Positions 24,583-37,233 of a stretch of 64,000 nucleotides of DNA are shown here, one piece after another. The stretch spans positions 29,538,900-29,602,899 of the forward strand of contig OX457041.1 of NCBI GenBank assembly GCA_949752735.1. The letters are read 5' to 3'. The stretch comes from Lumbricus terrestris. Taxonomy: Eukaryota > Annelida > Clitellata > Crassiclitellata > Lumbricidae. The translations under genes and the position numbers were made by a program. The notes below the pieces were generated by a model, which did not search any database, was not told the DNA's origin, and worked only from the letters and a program-made list of their open reading frames with translations. The first letter of the stretch is position 1. The number at the start of each line of letters is the position of its first letter.

Positions 24583-25575
24583 ACGCTATGAGCTCCAAAA
24601 CAATATCCAATAATTACGCGAGTCTTTTGAAGCTTAGGATGAGAATGATTGGCCTTAGGACGGTGAAAGGAGTGAAGCCATGGGATGTCGTTAAGCACAG
24701 GAACTGACTATAGCTTCTACAACTAATACGTCTACATAATCTTACAATCAAAAATCCGTCCGTTTCAGCAGCTTTGGTTGCGAGTATTTGCACTGAAGAG
24801 ATTTTGCACTATGCCTTGGTGAGGTTAATGATATAGGCTAGGTCTATTTTGCAGTCCTTCGCAAATGAGTTGAAGCCATGTGGAATATACTGATGCTGGA
24901 TTAAGAACTGACGAAGATTTATTACCTTGGAGTGGGGACCATTCAGATGTAAAAAGTTAAAATTGGCAAAATCATTATTATTACAGTTGATTACACACAT
25001 TGTGATATGATAACATCATATATTAGGCCTACAATAGTAAGTAATAGGCCTATTGATATATCATATAATAGTAAATAAAACCATTGCATATTATAACAGT
25101 TTCATACAATTCTATACACCGTCAACAGCAGCCTCAAACCATTATTATTTGTGTTAATTTTCTGGGAAGTAAATTTTGAGGGACAATTCCCCCATCCCAG
25201 AGTCCCCCTCACCCGTATCACACGCCGTTAAACAACGTCACAGTCGCAACATCGCAAACGCCGGGATGATTCTGAATAAGAAGAAAAACAATCAATTACT
25301 TCAGAGCTGGCGATACTATGTATCATCTAAATCTGTCCTGGCGTGCCCGCTCTGCAATGCCAACTGGCTAATCTGGCTTCAGTCGTATCGGTTGCCAGCG
25401 TCAATATTACCTAACTCGTCTAATAGCAATTTATGCAGAGCCAACGCCAGCGCATGAATTTGGCTTCTTTCGTGCAATCTTCGCTGTGTAAGTGTAATAA
25501 ATGGTCCGAACCTCGAATATACGGCACACAAATTATAATTATTAAGAATTCACTACTCCAGCAGTCACCAAGACA
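24583..25575. other. Intergenic, no gene recognised
   Basis: No recognised feature. It contains two TAGGCCTA palindromes near 25025 and 25045. Confidence 0.4.
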
Positions 25576-25583
25576 GCTAGAAA

Positions 25584-25863
25584 CATAGGCGTACGGGACA
25601 TTTCGGCAGTGGGGGGCCCAAAAAAAATTTTGCCCGAAAAATCTGACGACCTTTTTTTTTTTTTTTAGTCATTTGCCCAAAATTCTAAATTCTTACGACC
25701 TTTTTTTTTACCCCTGCGTGCCCGAAAAATCCCTCCCGTACCTGTTTTGCCCGAAAAAATTTCCGAATTTTTTGGCCCGTCCAAGCCTCTTTTGCCCGAA
25801 AAACACATTTGCCCGAAATTTGGGGGGCATTTGCCCCCCTGGACCCCGCCTCGTACGGCTATG
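25584..25863. mobile_element. hAT-like MITE, 280 bp, with TIRs and 8-bp TSD
   Basis: The left end cataggcgtacggg and the right end, reverse-complemented, catagccgtacgag are inverted repeats with two mismatches. The 8-bp direct repeat gctagaaa lies at 25576-25583 and 25864-25871. The interior carries about seven copies of a tttgcccgaaaaa-like motif. Confidence 0.88.
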
Positions 25864-26266
25864 GCTAGAAATCATCCGCTCGCTCCTCTCCTTAAACATT
25901 TCCACTCACTGAAAATGTCTGAGCGCGTCCATTTCAAAATCCTATTGATAAATAATTCAACCTGTCTACAAAACTCCCAGCATATATTTTATGCATTGGC
26001 GAATGGTCATTGCGATCCAGCTTCTAGAGATAACGACTCCATTCAACTGTTTTTCATTTTCTAATCACATATTCTGCAAATCCCCATCAACACCAACGCT
26101 CACTCATTGCTATCTACCGGATGAGGTCTCTCTGTTTATCATCACACACTGCAGGCCGTTTACTTCAAACTGATGTACCATATCGTCAAGAATGCCTATC
26201 TTTATTAATCCATTCCATCATCAAAAATTTCTTATCCTCAGATAAACTCACACTAGCAGTTCCTCT

Positions 26267-26379
<113 letters not shown>

Positions 26380-27322
26380 GTGTTTGCATTTTTGTTTCCC
26401 TATGTCTGTCTCTCTGCCAGTCTCTCTCTTCCATTGGAATCGGATTTTCCGTTGACATCTTTTGACAGAATATCTGACCAGTGCTCTTCATTACTTCGTT
26501 GTCCTTTACTTAGACTTTGAATAGATACTCACAAATTTTGACTTCAGGATTTTGATTAGGCCTAGCCTACTGTTTACTCAATTCACAAACCAATTCCCAA
26601 GCCTGCATAGCTCTGTTAATTCACAATACATCTTTCTCTTTCTCCGTGGATACCTACTGATTGTGTGTGTTGCAATGGGAGGGCGGCAGCGCATTGAATA
26701 ACACACATATACAGTGGCATGGAGATCAGAGGACACGAGTTCCAGCCCGTAAGATAGACGTATGTTTTGTAGGCTGTTATTAGCGCCGTGTATTGCATGC
26801 TGCCAGTTCTGTTAGCAGTTAAGATTTGTCTTCTGTGATTTGCGTTCATGGGAATTGCTTCAATTGCATAACTGCACGCTGTAACCGGTTACGGTCTGTC
26901 AACTGGCAACTTGTTCAATAAAGAATATTATTATTATAATTGCATTGTCAGTTTGTGCTGGCGCAGAACGAGTTTCTCAGTTAGACGTCTGCTGGATCAA
27001 AACTCCACCATGCACGGAGTGATTGCTTCCATCTACATACAGATCGAAAGACTGGAAGTAAATCAATTACGTAGAAATGTTCAGTTGTTCAGTTGTCGCC
27101 TCACGTATACACACAGAAAGCAAGAATCATCAAGGATTGTCATTTCTATGGACCCCATGGAATTTCACACCAGCTCAATCGCATGGTCTGCAAGGGGCCT
27201 CGTGGTGGTCACATAGGTCTAGTTATAATTAGCATAATGATCCCTAAATTATCTAATAAATTAGTGGGGCCTATACATAATACATATAGTGCCTGACGAA
27301 ACCATGCGTTTGAGTTCTGGTA
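26380..27322. other. Intergenic, no gene recognised
   Basis: No recognised coding or RNA gene. Open frames of up to 101 codons show no known motif. Confidence 0.4.
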
Positions 27323-27330
27323 CCTTACAT

Positions 27331-27721
27331 CAGGGGCGGATCCAGGGGGGGCAAAATGGCCCTCCAAAAAAATTGCATGGGACGTGGCCCCCCATTTGGT
27401 TTCAAGAAGCCATTAATATAATGCAGCGGGAGAGAAAACAGGATACCAGGCCCCCACTAAAGAAATCGCACGGGACGTGACCTCCCATTTTATTCAGTAT
27501 ACTCCCGACTATGACACGACCGACGACTAAAAATAAAAGGTCATCAGCTTTTTTGGCGGATGAATTGGTATCTTTTCCGAAAAATTTGGACGGATGGCTA
27601 AAAAAGGTCATCAGTTTTCTCGGCGACGAAAATCACACCAAATTTTTCCCCTGTTCCACCAACAAGACCGAAAATTCTGGCCCCCTCCTTCGAAAATCGA
27701 AACGTTCTGTATCCGCCACTG
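27331..27721. mobile_element. hAT-like MITE, 391 bp, with TIRs and 8-bp TSD
   Basis: The left end caggggcggatccag and the right end, reverse-complemented, cagtggcggatacag are inverted repeats with two mismatches. The 8-bp direct repeat ccttacat lies at 27323-27330 and 27722-27729. Inside it has the motif ctaaaaaaggtcatc, also found in the MITE at 33894-34156. Confidence 0.9.
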
Positions 27722-27729
27722 CCTTACAT

Positions 27730-29071
27730 GTACAACTGCCTCTTTTTCTGGGTCAGCAAATCAGGTCGCAGAACCAGCGAAATTAACCTAAAAGCTCACA
27801 TGGAGCAAGGGTGACTTGAATTTGCGTATGTTAACGTTAACCCACATTGAGAGTTGTTTGTAGAAACTGATGATATTTTGGTTCAGATTGGTCAGCAGCA
27901 GCTTATTCAGAAATTACTTGGTTTGCCTGGATCAACGTTTGAGCTGCATACATATACACGTAGGCCTACATCTTTGTGACGATTACATATCATGGACATC
28001 AATCACGTAATTAATTGTCATAGTCTCCGTTCTATCATCGGCATTTTTCATATTCTGTCGCCATTTAAGTCGGCCTGTGAACACTAATATCAGTATATCT
28101 TTTTATTTGTCAACTTTTTTGCAGCATTAAACTGGTAACCTCATGCTCGAAACTGCTCAACATTAGGCCTGCGTGCATGTAACTCTATAATGCATGAGCA
28201 CCAAACGATGGTTGACTTCGTTGACTTCGTTGCTTACAACAGACACTATAACGCTGATTCGAATGTGATATATATCCAGAGTGGGTCAGCTCATTTGAAG
28301 AGCGCGTGATGTGTTCTATTTACATAAGGATATATATTAGTTTAGGTAACAATATATAGCCGACCGACGTCTCTCCATTCTTTTCAATCAGATTGTTCAG
28401 TGATTATCTGCACGTAGTCGTTGTTGGCAATTTGTATGACCCTGACGCCAGCTCTTTAATTTCGTCTTGATTTATGGACCTCCTGGGATCGACTCCTCCT
28501 CGGCCCCCCCCACACACCCCCACCCCCACCCCACGGGCTCCTTCGACCGAGCGCTAAAGAAAGCAAAAATCAATGAACCGTCTGCAGCTACTTCTAGAGA
28601 TTGAAAAAGAAGCGCTCAACAAAAACGCGATGGCTTAAAATGGCTACAATGCATTGCACAATGATAATGCTTTGCATCACATCGTCAGTTTTAATCTTGG
28701 CTGCCATAATTACGTTACCCTCCCTCCCTCCTTCGCTCTCTCTCCACCCATGTCTCTCGCTCTCTTTCTCTGTCTGTTTCTCTGTCTGTCTGTCTGTCTT
28801 TCTTTCTCTCTGTCTGTCTCACGCTCTCTGTGTCTCTTTGCCTATCTCTTTCTGGACTGTTTCTGTACGCCTCCTTCTCCTTTGGGTCTAATTTCTGCTC
28901 GGATCTTTGCCTGCTCTTATCTGAACCCCTTCTATAAAACAAGCATGACGTAATAACTTCCTTAGCACCTTTGCAATGCACATGACAATGTCATCATGCA
29001 GTCGATGGTCGCTTTAAGCTAAATCGTATTAAGTAATATAATTTAAGGTATAGTAAGGAATGAAGCTACTT
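27730..29071. other. Intergenic, no gene recognised
   Basis: Contains a C-run and CCCCAC repeats near 28507-28535 and a CT/TCTG-rich tract at about 28720-28850. No gene was supported. Confidence 0.4.
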
Positions 29072-29381
29072 TGGAGGAAGAGTAGGAGTAGGAGGAGGAG
29101 GAGGAGGAAGAGGAGGAGGAGAGTAGGAGGAAGAGGAGGACGAGGAAGAGGAGGAGGAAGAGTAGGCCTATAGTAGGAGGAAGAGAAGGAGGAGAAAGAA
29201 GAAGAGGAGAAAGAAGAGGGAAGAGAGGAGGAGGAGGAAAAGAAGAAGAAGAAGAAGAAGAAGAAGAAGAAGAAGAAGAAGAAGAAGAAGAAGAAGAAGA
29301 AGAAGAAGAAGAAGAAGAAGAAGAAGACGAAGACGAAGACGAAGACGAAGACGAAGACGAAGACGAAGACGAAGAGGAGGA
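29072..29381. repeat. Polypurine (GGA/GAA/GAC)n tract
   Basis: About 310 bp of mostly purines: GGA-rich, then a pure GAA run, then GAC/GAA repeats. A TAGGCCTA palindrome interrupts it at about 29164. Confidence 0.93.
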
Positions 29382-30524
29382 TCAAAAGCCTGGTCGAAAT
29401 CCCGTTGGTCAGAGAAACCAGAAATGAGGTTACGGTGGGTTAGGAAGTTGAAACAGGCATAGGTCTACATGTAAGCTTAAGTCTCTATAGTTTAAGTTGA
29501 ACGACATTAGCGAGTTGACAGAAAGAACAGAGTAGCATAATTAGCTTGAACAACGACGCAATAGTCTTTGATATTCGTGCGCACAATAAATCCAATAAAC
29601 AATTCGAACACGACAGCATTTGAACCATCGACATGCGGTCGCTTTTTAAGCACAATTCTCTCGTCAACATGGATGCCATTCAAACTATAAAAATTAGTGC
29701 ATTGCAGACTTCAGCAGCCAATTGGTGTACAAGAATATCGTAGTATATTATGTTATAATGTTCATTATAATATGACAGCATCATGTATTATGATGGTAAA
29801 TAATATAATTGGGCCCGTATAATCATATTATAGGCCTATTAGGCTTAAATGATATCACAGTGCATTATAATAAAAGTTGATATAGCCTGATGCAATAAAG
29901 TGATCAGCAACCAAAGACTATTATCATTTTGTCAAAAGTCTTCTGGTGAAAATTATTTCTTGGGAATTTCCTCCCCTAGAGATGCTTAAATTAAACTGAA
30001 CATCATCATGCATTGATCGAGAGCAGTATCGAGGTCTATATTTATGCGATTGATTGATTGATTGATGTGTGAGCGTGAACATGCAACTTAGGTTGGTTCT
30101 TCGGGGATGTTGATTGTTGAACTTGAACCTTATCATATGAACAGATTTCAGACAGATTTTGATGTGACTCTTTGCCTATTCGATATGCAGTTATGTATGC
30201 ATGTATGTCGTCGTCTTGTCGCAGCTTTCGCTAAAAAAAGATTTAGATGTCAGTTAAACGCAGTGGAAGAAATGGAGAAATAAATGTCTCTGTGATTATC
30301 TCTCACTTTATGCCGTTTCATCGTCATCTCCTCTTTCGTATAACAACATCAACACCTGAGCGTTGCTATATTTACTTTTGGTCATTTTCATTTCGGTTCT
30401 CTGTCTTGTCTCTTTGTACTTTTATTTATTGTGTTCTTTTGCGCTGTTTACTCTCTCACTGACTCTCTCACCATGTATCTCTACCTATGCATCTCTCTCT
30501 CTCTTTCTCCTCCATTCTTCTGAA

Positions 30525-30690
30525 TATACATATATACATATACATACACATATATACACAATTATAAATATACATATTCTATATATATATATATACATAT
30601 GCATATTCAATACACAGTTTCACATACATATACATAGGTATAGATAATAATAAGTATACACATATAGTATACATATACATATTATACATG
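30525..30690. repeat. TA/CA-rich simple repeat region
   Basis: Interspersed atacatatacat-type repeats flanking the inverted-repeat element at 30703. Confidence 0.8.
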
Positions 30691-30702
30691 TACATATACC
30701 TA

Positions 30703-30869
30703 GGGGTCATTGCATAATTACGTAACGCCGAAAATGGCTGTTTTTGACCCACCCACCCACCCTGTAACGCTTTGTAACGTTGCCCTTGACCACCCAATTA
30801 ACATGTCGTAACGTTTTCAATGACCCCACCCACCCACCCTCGAGCGTTACGTAATTATGCAATGACCCC
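30703..30869. mobile_element. MITE, 167 bp, perfect 26-bp TIRs with 3-bp duplication
   Basis: The left arm 30703-30728 (starting ggggtcattgcataatta) is exactly the reverse complement of the right arm 30844-30869. The trinucleotide cta lies on both sides (30700-30702 and 30870-30872). Long perfect TIRs beginning with GGG and a 3-bp duplication suggest a PIF/Harbinger-type element, though a TA duplication (Tc1/mariner-type) cannot be excluded. The interior has two CCCACCCACCCACC tracts. Confidence 0.85.
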
Positions 30870-31136
30870 CTATGCATATACAAATACATATAATATATAT
30901 ACATATATATATATTATTGATTGTCTTCATCATCCGTCTTCTTCTCACTTCATTCCGTCTTGTCTGTGTACTCTCCGTTATCTCGTTTCTTCCCACAATG
31001 CAGTCTGATAACATCCATGTCACATTAACGTCCCTTCCTTTCCATGCACTTCTCTCACTCCATGCATGCCCCGTCTTATACTCTTCCCTTAATGTTGTCT
31101 TCCAGATTCACTTCCATCCTACAATCATACACTCAT

Positions 31137-31500
31137 CTCTCCCTTCTTCCTTCTTTCTTTCTTTCTTCCTTCCTTCCTTCCTTCCTTCCTTCCTCCCTCC
31201 CTCCCTCTCTCCCTCCCTCCTTCCTTCCTTCCTTCCTTCCTTCCTTCCTTCCTTCCTTTCTCCCTCCCTCCCTCCCTCCCTCCCTCCCTCCCTCCCTCCC
31301 TCCCTCCCTCCCTCCCTCCCTCCCTCCTTCCTTCCTTCCTTCCTTCCTTCCTTCCTTCCTTTCTTCCTTCCTTCCTTCCTTCCTTCCTTCCTTCCTTCCT
31401 TCCTTCCTTCCTTCCTTCCTTCCTTCCTTCCTTCCTTCCTTCCTTCCTTCCTTCCTTCCTTCCTCCCTTCCTTTCATCCTCCCTCCCTCCCTCCCTCCCT
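31137..31500. repeat. (CCTT)n / (CCTC)n tetranucleotide array
   Basis: About 360 bp of alternating blocks of CCTT and CCTC. All long ORFs here (PSFLPSFL, EGRKEGRK) are products of the repeat. Confidence 0.96.
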
Positions 31501-31888
31501 TGATCATTCCCTCCCGCCCTCCCTTCTAGTACCATTTCTTTCTCTCTGCTATAATAATTTTCAATGACTCCTCCCTCTATCGCTCAATCATTCATTCCCA
31601 CCATTACCTTGTGTTCGTTTAGCAAACTCTACTTTAACCCTTTCCATCCTTTCTCCGTCCTTCCTCGTCTACCACCATTTTGCAGACGAAACGTCCCTGA
31701 ACCAATCCTCCTTATATAGCGCCCGTTCAGCAGCAATTGAATTACTAACAACAAATCGCAGCCTCATATGGCGTCGGACGCCATCTGAGGTCGGAACGAT
31801 TTGGCGGACGGACATAACTTGTTGGAAATACACGGCTCTTAATCTGTCATCCGATCTGTCAGCTTCGATCGGCGCCATGGGAATCACG

Positions 31889-32164
31889 GCAGACGGACGG
31901 ACGGACGGACGGACGGACGGACGGGCGGACGGACGGGCGGACGGACGGACGGGCGGAAGGACGGACGGACGGGCGGAAGGACGGACGGACGGGCGGAAGG
32001 ACGGACGGGCGGAAGGACGGACGGACGGGCGGAAGGACGGACGGACGGGCGGAAGGACGGACGGACGGGCGGAAGGACGGACGGACGGACGGACGGACGG
32101 ACGGACGGGCGGACGGACGGACGGACGGACGGACGGACGGACGGACGGACGGACGGACGGACGA
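31889..32164. repeat. (GGAC)n array with 16-bp higher-order unit
   Basis: GGAC tetranucleotides interrupted regularly by GGGCGGAA, giving the higher-order unit ggacggacgggcggaa over about 31941-32090. Confidence 0.94.
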
Positions 32165-32784
32165 GGAGAGAGTGACGTGCAAAGAAAAATGAAGGCGTTG
32201 CTAATTACGACCCATGCGGGAAAGCGCGGCGATGATAAAATATTTCACAATATCTCGAGCGCTCTCGAATTTATGGCACCCAAGATGCCATAAATTCAAG
32301 ATGGCACCCATGATGCCGTTTCTTCTCTGGAGGACACGGCATCATGCTCTGCACTTGCCAGTCGCTCGTATACGCTATTTTCGTATAAACTATAAAGTGC
32401 CTGCAGTTTTCCCTTGGTCCTCTTGACTCCTCGTCTTCTCCTACAAGTCAGCTTACTTCTCCTCTCTCCATTCATTTATTTCTTCTCTTTCTTCCCTTCC
32501 TCCTTTCTCTTTGGCAGTTCTCTCCTTTCTCTGCCTTTTTCTTTTCTATCCAATTCCTTAATACTTTTATCTTCTCTAATTCTTAATTTGGTCTTCCAGG
32601 CGTCTTTCTTTTCATTCTCTCCTCCGACTCGCTTATCTAGCGTTATTGAGGACAAAATATATTTGCTCCCCAAATTTTCTGGCATTATATTTGACTGCTT
32701 CATTTCTTCCTCTTGTCGAGATCTCCTTTTCTTTTTCTTGTGCTGATCTTGTGCTCTTCTGCATCTTAACATACTCACTTCCTT

Positions 32785-33832
32785 TCTATATTTTTTTCTC
32801 TATATTTTTCCTTTCAATATTTTCCTTTCTATATTTTTCCTTTCAATATTTTCCTTTCTATATTTTTCTTTCCCTAACTTTTTCCTTTCAATATTTTTCC
32901 TTTCAATATTTTTCTTTCCCTAACTTTTTCCTTTCAATATTTTTCCTTTCAATATTTTTCCTTTCCTAATTTTTTCCTTTCAAATGTTTTTCCTTTCAAT
33001 ATTCTTCCTTTCAATGTTTTTGATTTCAATATTTTTTCTTTCAATATTTTTCCTTTCAATATTTTTTTTCCCTAACTTTTTCCTTTCAATATTTTTCCTT
33101 TCAATATTTTTTCTTTCAATGTTTTTCATTTCAATATCTTTTCTTTCAATATTCTTCCTTTCAATATTTTTCCTTTCAATATTTTTCTTTTCCTAACTTT
33201 TCCTTTCAATATTTTTTGTTTCAACATTTTTTCTTTCAATGTTTTTCATTTCAATATTTTTCTTTTCCTAACTTTTCCGTTCAATATTTTTCAATATTTT
33301 CCTTTCAATATTTTCCTTCCCTGACTTTTTCATTCAATATTTTTCTTTCAATATTTTTCCTTTCGATATTTTTCCTTCCCTTTTCCTTTCAATATTTCTT
33401 CTTTCAATATTTCTTCTTCCCTAAACATTTTATCTCAACATTTTTACATTCAATATGTTTCCTTTCAATATTTTTTCTGCCCTAACTTTTTCTTTCAATA
33501 TTCTTCCTTTCAGTGTTTTTCCTTTCAATCTTTTTTCTCTCAATATTTTTCCTTGCAATATTTTTCTGCCTTAATTTTTCCTTTCAATATTTTTCCTTTC
33601 AATGTTTTTCCTTTCAATATTTTTCCTTTCAGTATTTTTCCTTTCAATGTTTTTCCTTTCAATATATTTCTTTCCTTAACTTTTTCCTTTCAATATTTTT
33701 CCTTTCAGTGCTTTTCCTTGCAATATTTTTCCCTCCCTAACTTTTCCTTTCAATATTTTTCCTTTCAATGTTTTTCATTTCAATATTTTTCCTCTCAATG
33801 TTTTTTTTCCAATATTTTTCCTTTCCTTACTA
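32785..33832. repeat. 15-bp minisatellite, about 1 kb
   Basis: Some 65 units based on cctttcaatatttttc, with variants ccctaactttttc and cctttcaatgttttt. The 15-bp period (5 codons) keeps reading frames open and produces FLSIF-type pentapeptide ORFs, which I do not regard as genes. Confidence 0.95.
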
Positions 33833-33893
33833 TTATTTTATTTTAATTTTATTTATCCATCCTTCCAACCATCCATCCATCTATCCAAACATC

Positions 33894-34156
33894 CAAGGCC
33901 GTAGCTAGGGGGTGTTTTGGGTGTTTGAACACCACCACCCCCGAAATGGAAAATGTAAAAAATAATTGAATGCCTTTGCGAGCACATGATGTAAAAACCA
34001 TGAAATAAAACCATGAAAACACCTCCCCCGAAATGGAAAATTGAATTAATTAGTGACATTTTCTGACGATTTTTCAGCCGAATGACTAAAAAAGGTCATC
34101 CGTTTTTCGGGCGGGAAAGAAAAAAAACCCGAAATCAAATCCTGGCTACGGCCTTG
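33894..34156. mobile_element. hAT-like MITE, 263 bp, with TIRs and 8-bp TSD
   Basis: The left end caaggccgtagctagg and the right end, reverse-complemented, caaggccgtagccagg differ at one position. The 8-bp direct repeat caaacatc lies at 33886-33893 and 34157-34164. The interior contains a repeated cccccgaaatggaaaat motif and the ctaaaaaaggtcatc motif seen in the 27331 element. Confidence 0.9.
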
Positions 34157-34534
34157 CAAACATCCATCCATCCATTCATCCATCCATCTATCTATTAATC
34201 GCGGTTTCATGAGATGCTGTGGGATGAATAGAAAACGTATCCAGGATACAATAGAATATGCATGATATCTGTAGCCTATATATACGAAATTCTGTACACA
34301 CGAGATATTCGGTACAAATTATTTCAGTTCAAGGTCGTTCAGAATGCTGCTGATATATTTTAGGCATATAAATTCCAGGCAACGGAGAACTGCAGAGCGA
34401 CCATGACATGTTGCGACCATGACATGGAGCGACCATGACATGATCAAATCAGGTCAAGAATGTACAAACTTACTTTTTGTGGACAGATATAAGACAATCA
34501 GATCAATCGGCTTGCCTCAGCTTTATTGCCGTAG

Positions 34535-34612
34535 GTCGTTGGAGTATTTACATAGAACCTCTTCAAGGAAACTGCTCGGAGGCGCTCCCGAATCCATGCA
34601 GCCTGGCCAAAA
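34535..34612 (-). mobile_element. LINE family B 3'-end fragment
   Basis: acctcttcaaggaaactgct then cggaggcgctccc matches the family B 3' stem-loop. A second, more diverged copy lies at about 34722-34800 (tttgtatagcacctctccc, then ccgaggcgcactc). Confidence 0.6.
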
Positions 34613-35164
34613 AGTTGTATAATAGAAACATGTATAATAAGTAATCATAGAATATTTTCTGTGCTTAGACTCATATTAATTCATCTTATAATTATGGTTT
34701 CCTTGTATTGTTTTGCATCTATAAATTTGTATAGCACCTCTCCCAGAATGACTATTCCGAGGCGCACTCAGAACGTGACACTCCGGGGAAAAGAAATGCC
34801 TTTACAGAGCGAGAGGCAGGAGGTGTAAAACGAGTCATTAGTTTCGCTCGGCTCACTATCAGAACCGCGCGCACAAAACCGTGCATATTAAAACAGCGCG
34901 ATCATAACCGCGCTTGTTTGCGCATCTGTTGAATTCGATATTGTAACACACGTTCGAGAGGTCAAGAACATTCCTAAATCAGCATTCATCCATTCACTGT
35001 GGAGGTTAACAGATGCTGTCCTCCAAATGACTCATAATCTCCACATCAGAGCAAAAAATGTCTGCGAAACCTAGGACAGGTGTCGCTATAGGTGATTAAG
35101 ATAAGGAATGGTAAAGATAGATGTGCAGATGTAATGATAAGTATTTTATGGTAAGGATAGGCAA

Positions 35165-35342
35165 GGGACCGTCCATAAACAACATCAGGAAATTTAGGAC
35201 GATTTTTTACCCCTCCCTCATCCTCGTCACACGTCGTCACAAAAGTCATACGATATCCAGTAAAGGACCGTCACAAATCGTTACATATGTGTGACCCATT
35301 TCCACCTCCTTCTTAGGCACGTGACGTCATATATGGAGGTCC
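35165..35342. mobile_element. Probable MITE with degenerate TIRs
   Basis: The left end gggaccgtccataaa and the right end, reverse-complemented, ggacctccatatatgacgtc are similar. The interior contains GTCACA-type repeats in both orientations. The GGGACCGTCCATAAA terminus resembles a widespread MITE type that I recall from other invertebrates. No clear duplication was found. Confidence 0.5.
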
Positions 35343-35947
35343 ATAAGGCGCGGTTAGATTGGGTAAATTATAAGGAATACGGTAATTCTTTCGGTGATGA
35401 TCTCTCTTTCCACAATTATTGTCTGAGTCGCGATCGGTCGAGAGAGGGATCTCTTCTTGGTTGCCTAGCAATGCCTATAGAGCGTGAACACAGCAGCAGC
35501 ATAAAGCAAATCCATAGATCAGGTTATCCGGTCTGATATCTGATATATGGATCACGAGCTTCATCAGCTTTTGTTTCCTGGTTTCGGGTAGGATTTCTAC
35601 ACTCAATGATCTGCGGCAGAAGAAACAGGACGTCGTCATCATCGTCATCGGTTGAAGAAGAATGGCAACACTTCAGGTGCAGGACACGGTTGACTGTGAT
35701 GCTGTGCAACAGCCTTTAACGTGAGAATAGCAGGTTTTGCAAGTATCACAGCCAGCTGACTGCATGACACGCACCAACTACACGACGTGTCTACATGACT
35801 ACATGACGTATATATATATATATACATATACGGTATCTACATGTGCGTTCTATAGAACGATTGACCGTCGTTCAGGGACCATCATCCATCGAGACAGTCG
35901 CACCAAGGACACTGCAGTCGACGGTGATGTATGTATCGAACACGCCT

Positions 35948-36165
35948 TCGACACACACGCACACACACACGCACACGCACGCACACACGCACACGTACAC
36001 ACACGCACACACACGCACGCACACGCACACACGCACACGTACACACACGCACACACACGCACGCACACGCATGCACACGCACACACACGCACGCACACGC
36101 ACACACACGCACGCACGCAAGCACACGCACGCACGCAAGCACACGCACGCAAGCACACTCACACT
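35948..36165. repeat. (AC)n/(ACGC)n repeat
   Basis: About 220 bp of alternating purine-pyrimidine CACACGCACGCA repeats, potentially Z-DNA forming. All overlapping Thr-His or Cys-Val ORFs are artefacts. Confidence 0.95.
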
Positions 36166-36764
36166 AGGGAAAGAACTTAAATTGAGAACTGAACTGTTCG
36201 GTGGATGTTTTTTGATACAAGAGATTTATTTTTTTACCAACGGAAAGGGCCCAAGGGGTGGCGGTGGGGTGGCGGTGGGGTGGTGGCGGTGGGGTAAGCG
36301 GAGAACACTGCGTCAAGGACCTTTGACCTCTGCGAACAGAGTTGGGCGTCAGGTGACGTCACACGAGATCAATCATATATATATATACATGTATATATAT
36401 ATATACTGTGGAACCTCGTGCAGACATTTCAATTGCGCCGAAAAGAAATCGTGATCAATAAAAAAAACGATGCCTGATATATGACCTATGACCTGTGACC
36501 TATGACCTATGATCTATGACCTTGAGTGCTAGACTGTACTACACGATAGCGACAGCGAAGAGAAACTTCGCCACTTGACATATCGTAAAGGGAGTTTGTC
36601 GTTGAAACTTAGCCAATCGATTATATATCATAACTGCATGAGGGCAAGCAAGGATTTTACATTATCGTAGCTCAAGGCCGTGGCAATGGTTTTGTTTCGG
36701 AGGATATGGGTGGGGGTCACTCAGCTGAAATAACTATTCATGCAGAACTTCAGCAGCTTCCACA

Positions 36765-37233
36765 TCATCATCATGATTAGATCATCATCATGATTAGATC
36801 ATCGTCATGATAAGATCACCATCATGATTAGATCATCTTCATGATTAGATCATCGTCATGATAAGATCACCATCATGATTAGATCATCGTCATGATAAGA
36901 TCCCCATCATGATTAGATCATCATCGTGATTAGATCATCGTCATGATAAGATCACCATCATGATTAGATCATCGTCATGATTAGATCATCGTCATGATAA
37001 GATCACTATCATGATTAGATCATCGTCATGATAAGATCACCATCATGATTAGATCATCGTCATGATAAGATCACCATCATGATTAGATCATCGTCATGAT
37101 AAGATCCCCATCATGATTAGATCATCATCATGATAAGATCCCCATCATGATTAGATCATCATCATGATAAGATCACCATCATGATTAGATCATCGGCATG
37201 ATTAGATCATCATCATGATTAGATCATCGTCGT
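36765..37233. repeat. 17-bp minisatellite, about 27 units with 34-bp higher order
   Basis: Units atcatcatcatgattag and atcaccatcatgataag alternate through much of the array. Confidence 0.94.

Noticed and set aside
30872..31567. 231-codon frame rich in Pro-Ser-Leu-Phe and its antisense Glu-Gly-Arg-Lys frames
   Set aside because: They are products of the (CCTT)/(CCTC) array, open in several frames on both strands.
31877..32293. 138-codon RTDG-repeat frame that could look like a repeat protein
   Set aside because: It is a pure GGAC tetranucleotide array with no flanking coding signals.
32646..33846. Chain of Phe-Leu-Ser-Ile-rich frames that look like membrane segments
   Set aside because: They are caused by the 15-bp minisatellite. 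Frames switch along the array and have no unique sequence.
35843..36454. 203-codon Thr-His-rich frame and Cys-Val-rich antisense frames
   Set aside because: They derive from the (AC)n/(ACGC)n repeat.
36765..37233. CRISPR-like regular array
   Set aside because: The units are 17-bp contiguous repeats with no unique spacers and the genome is eukaryotic, so it is a minisatellite.
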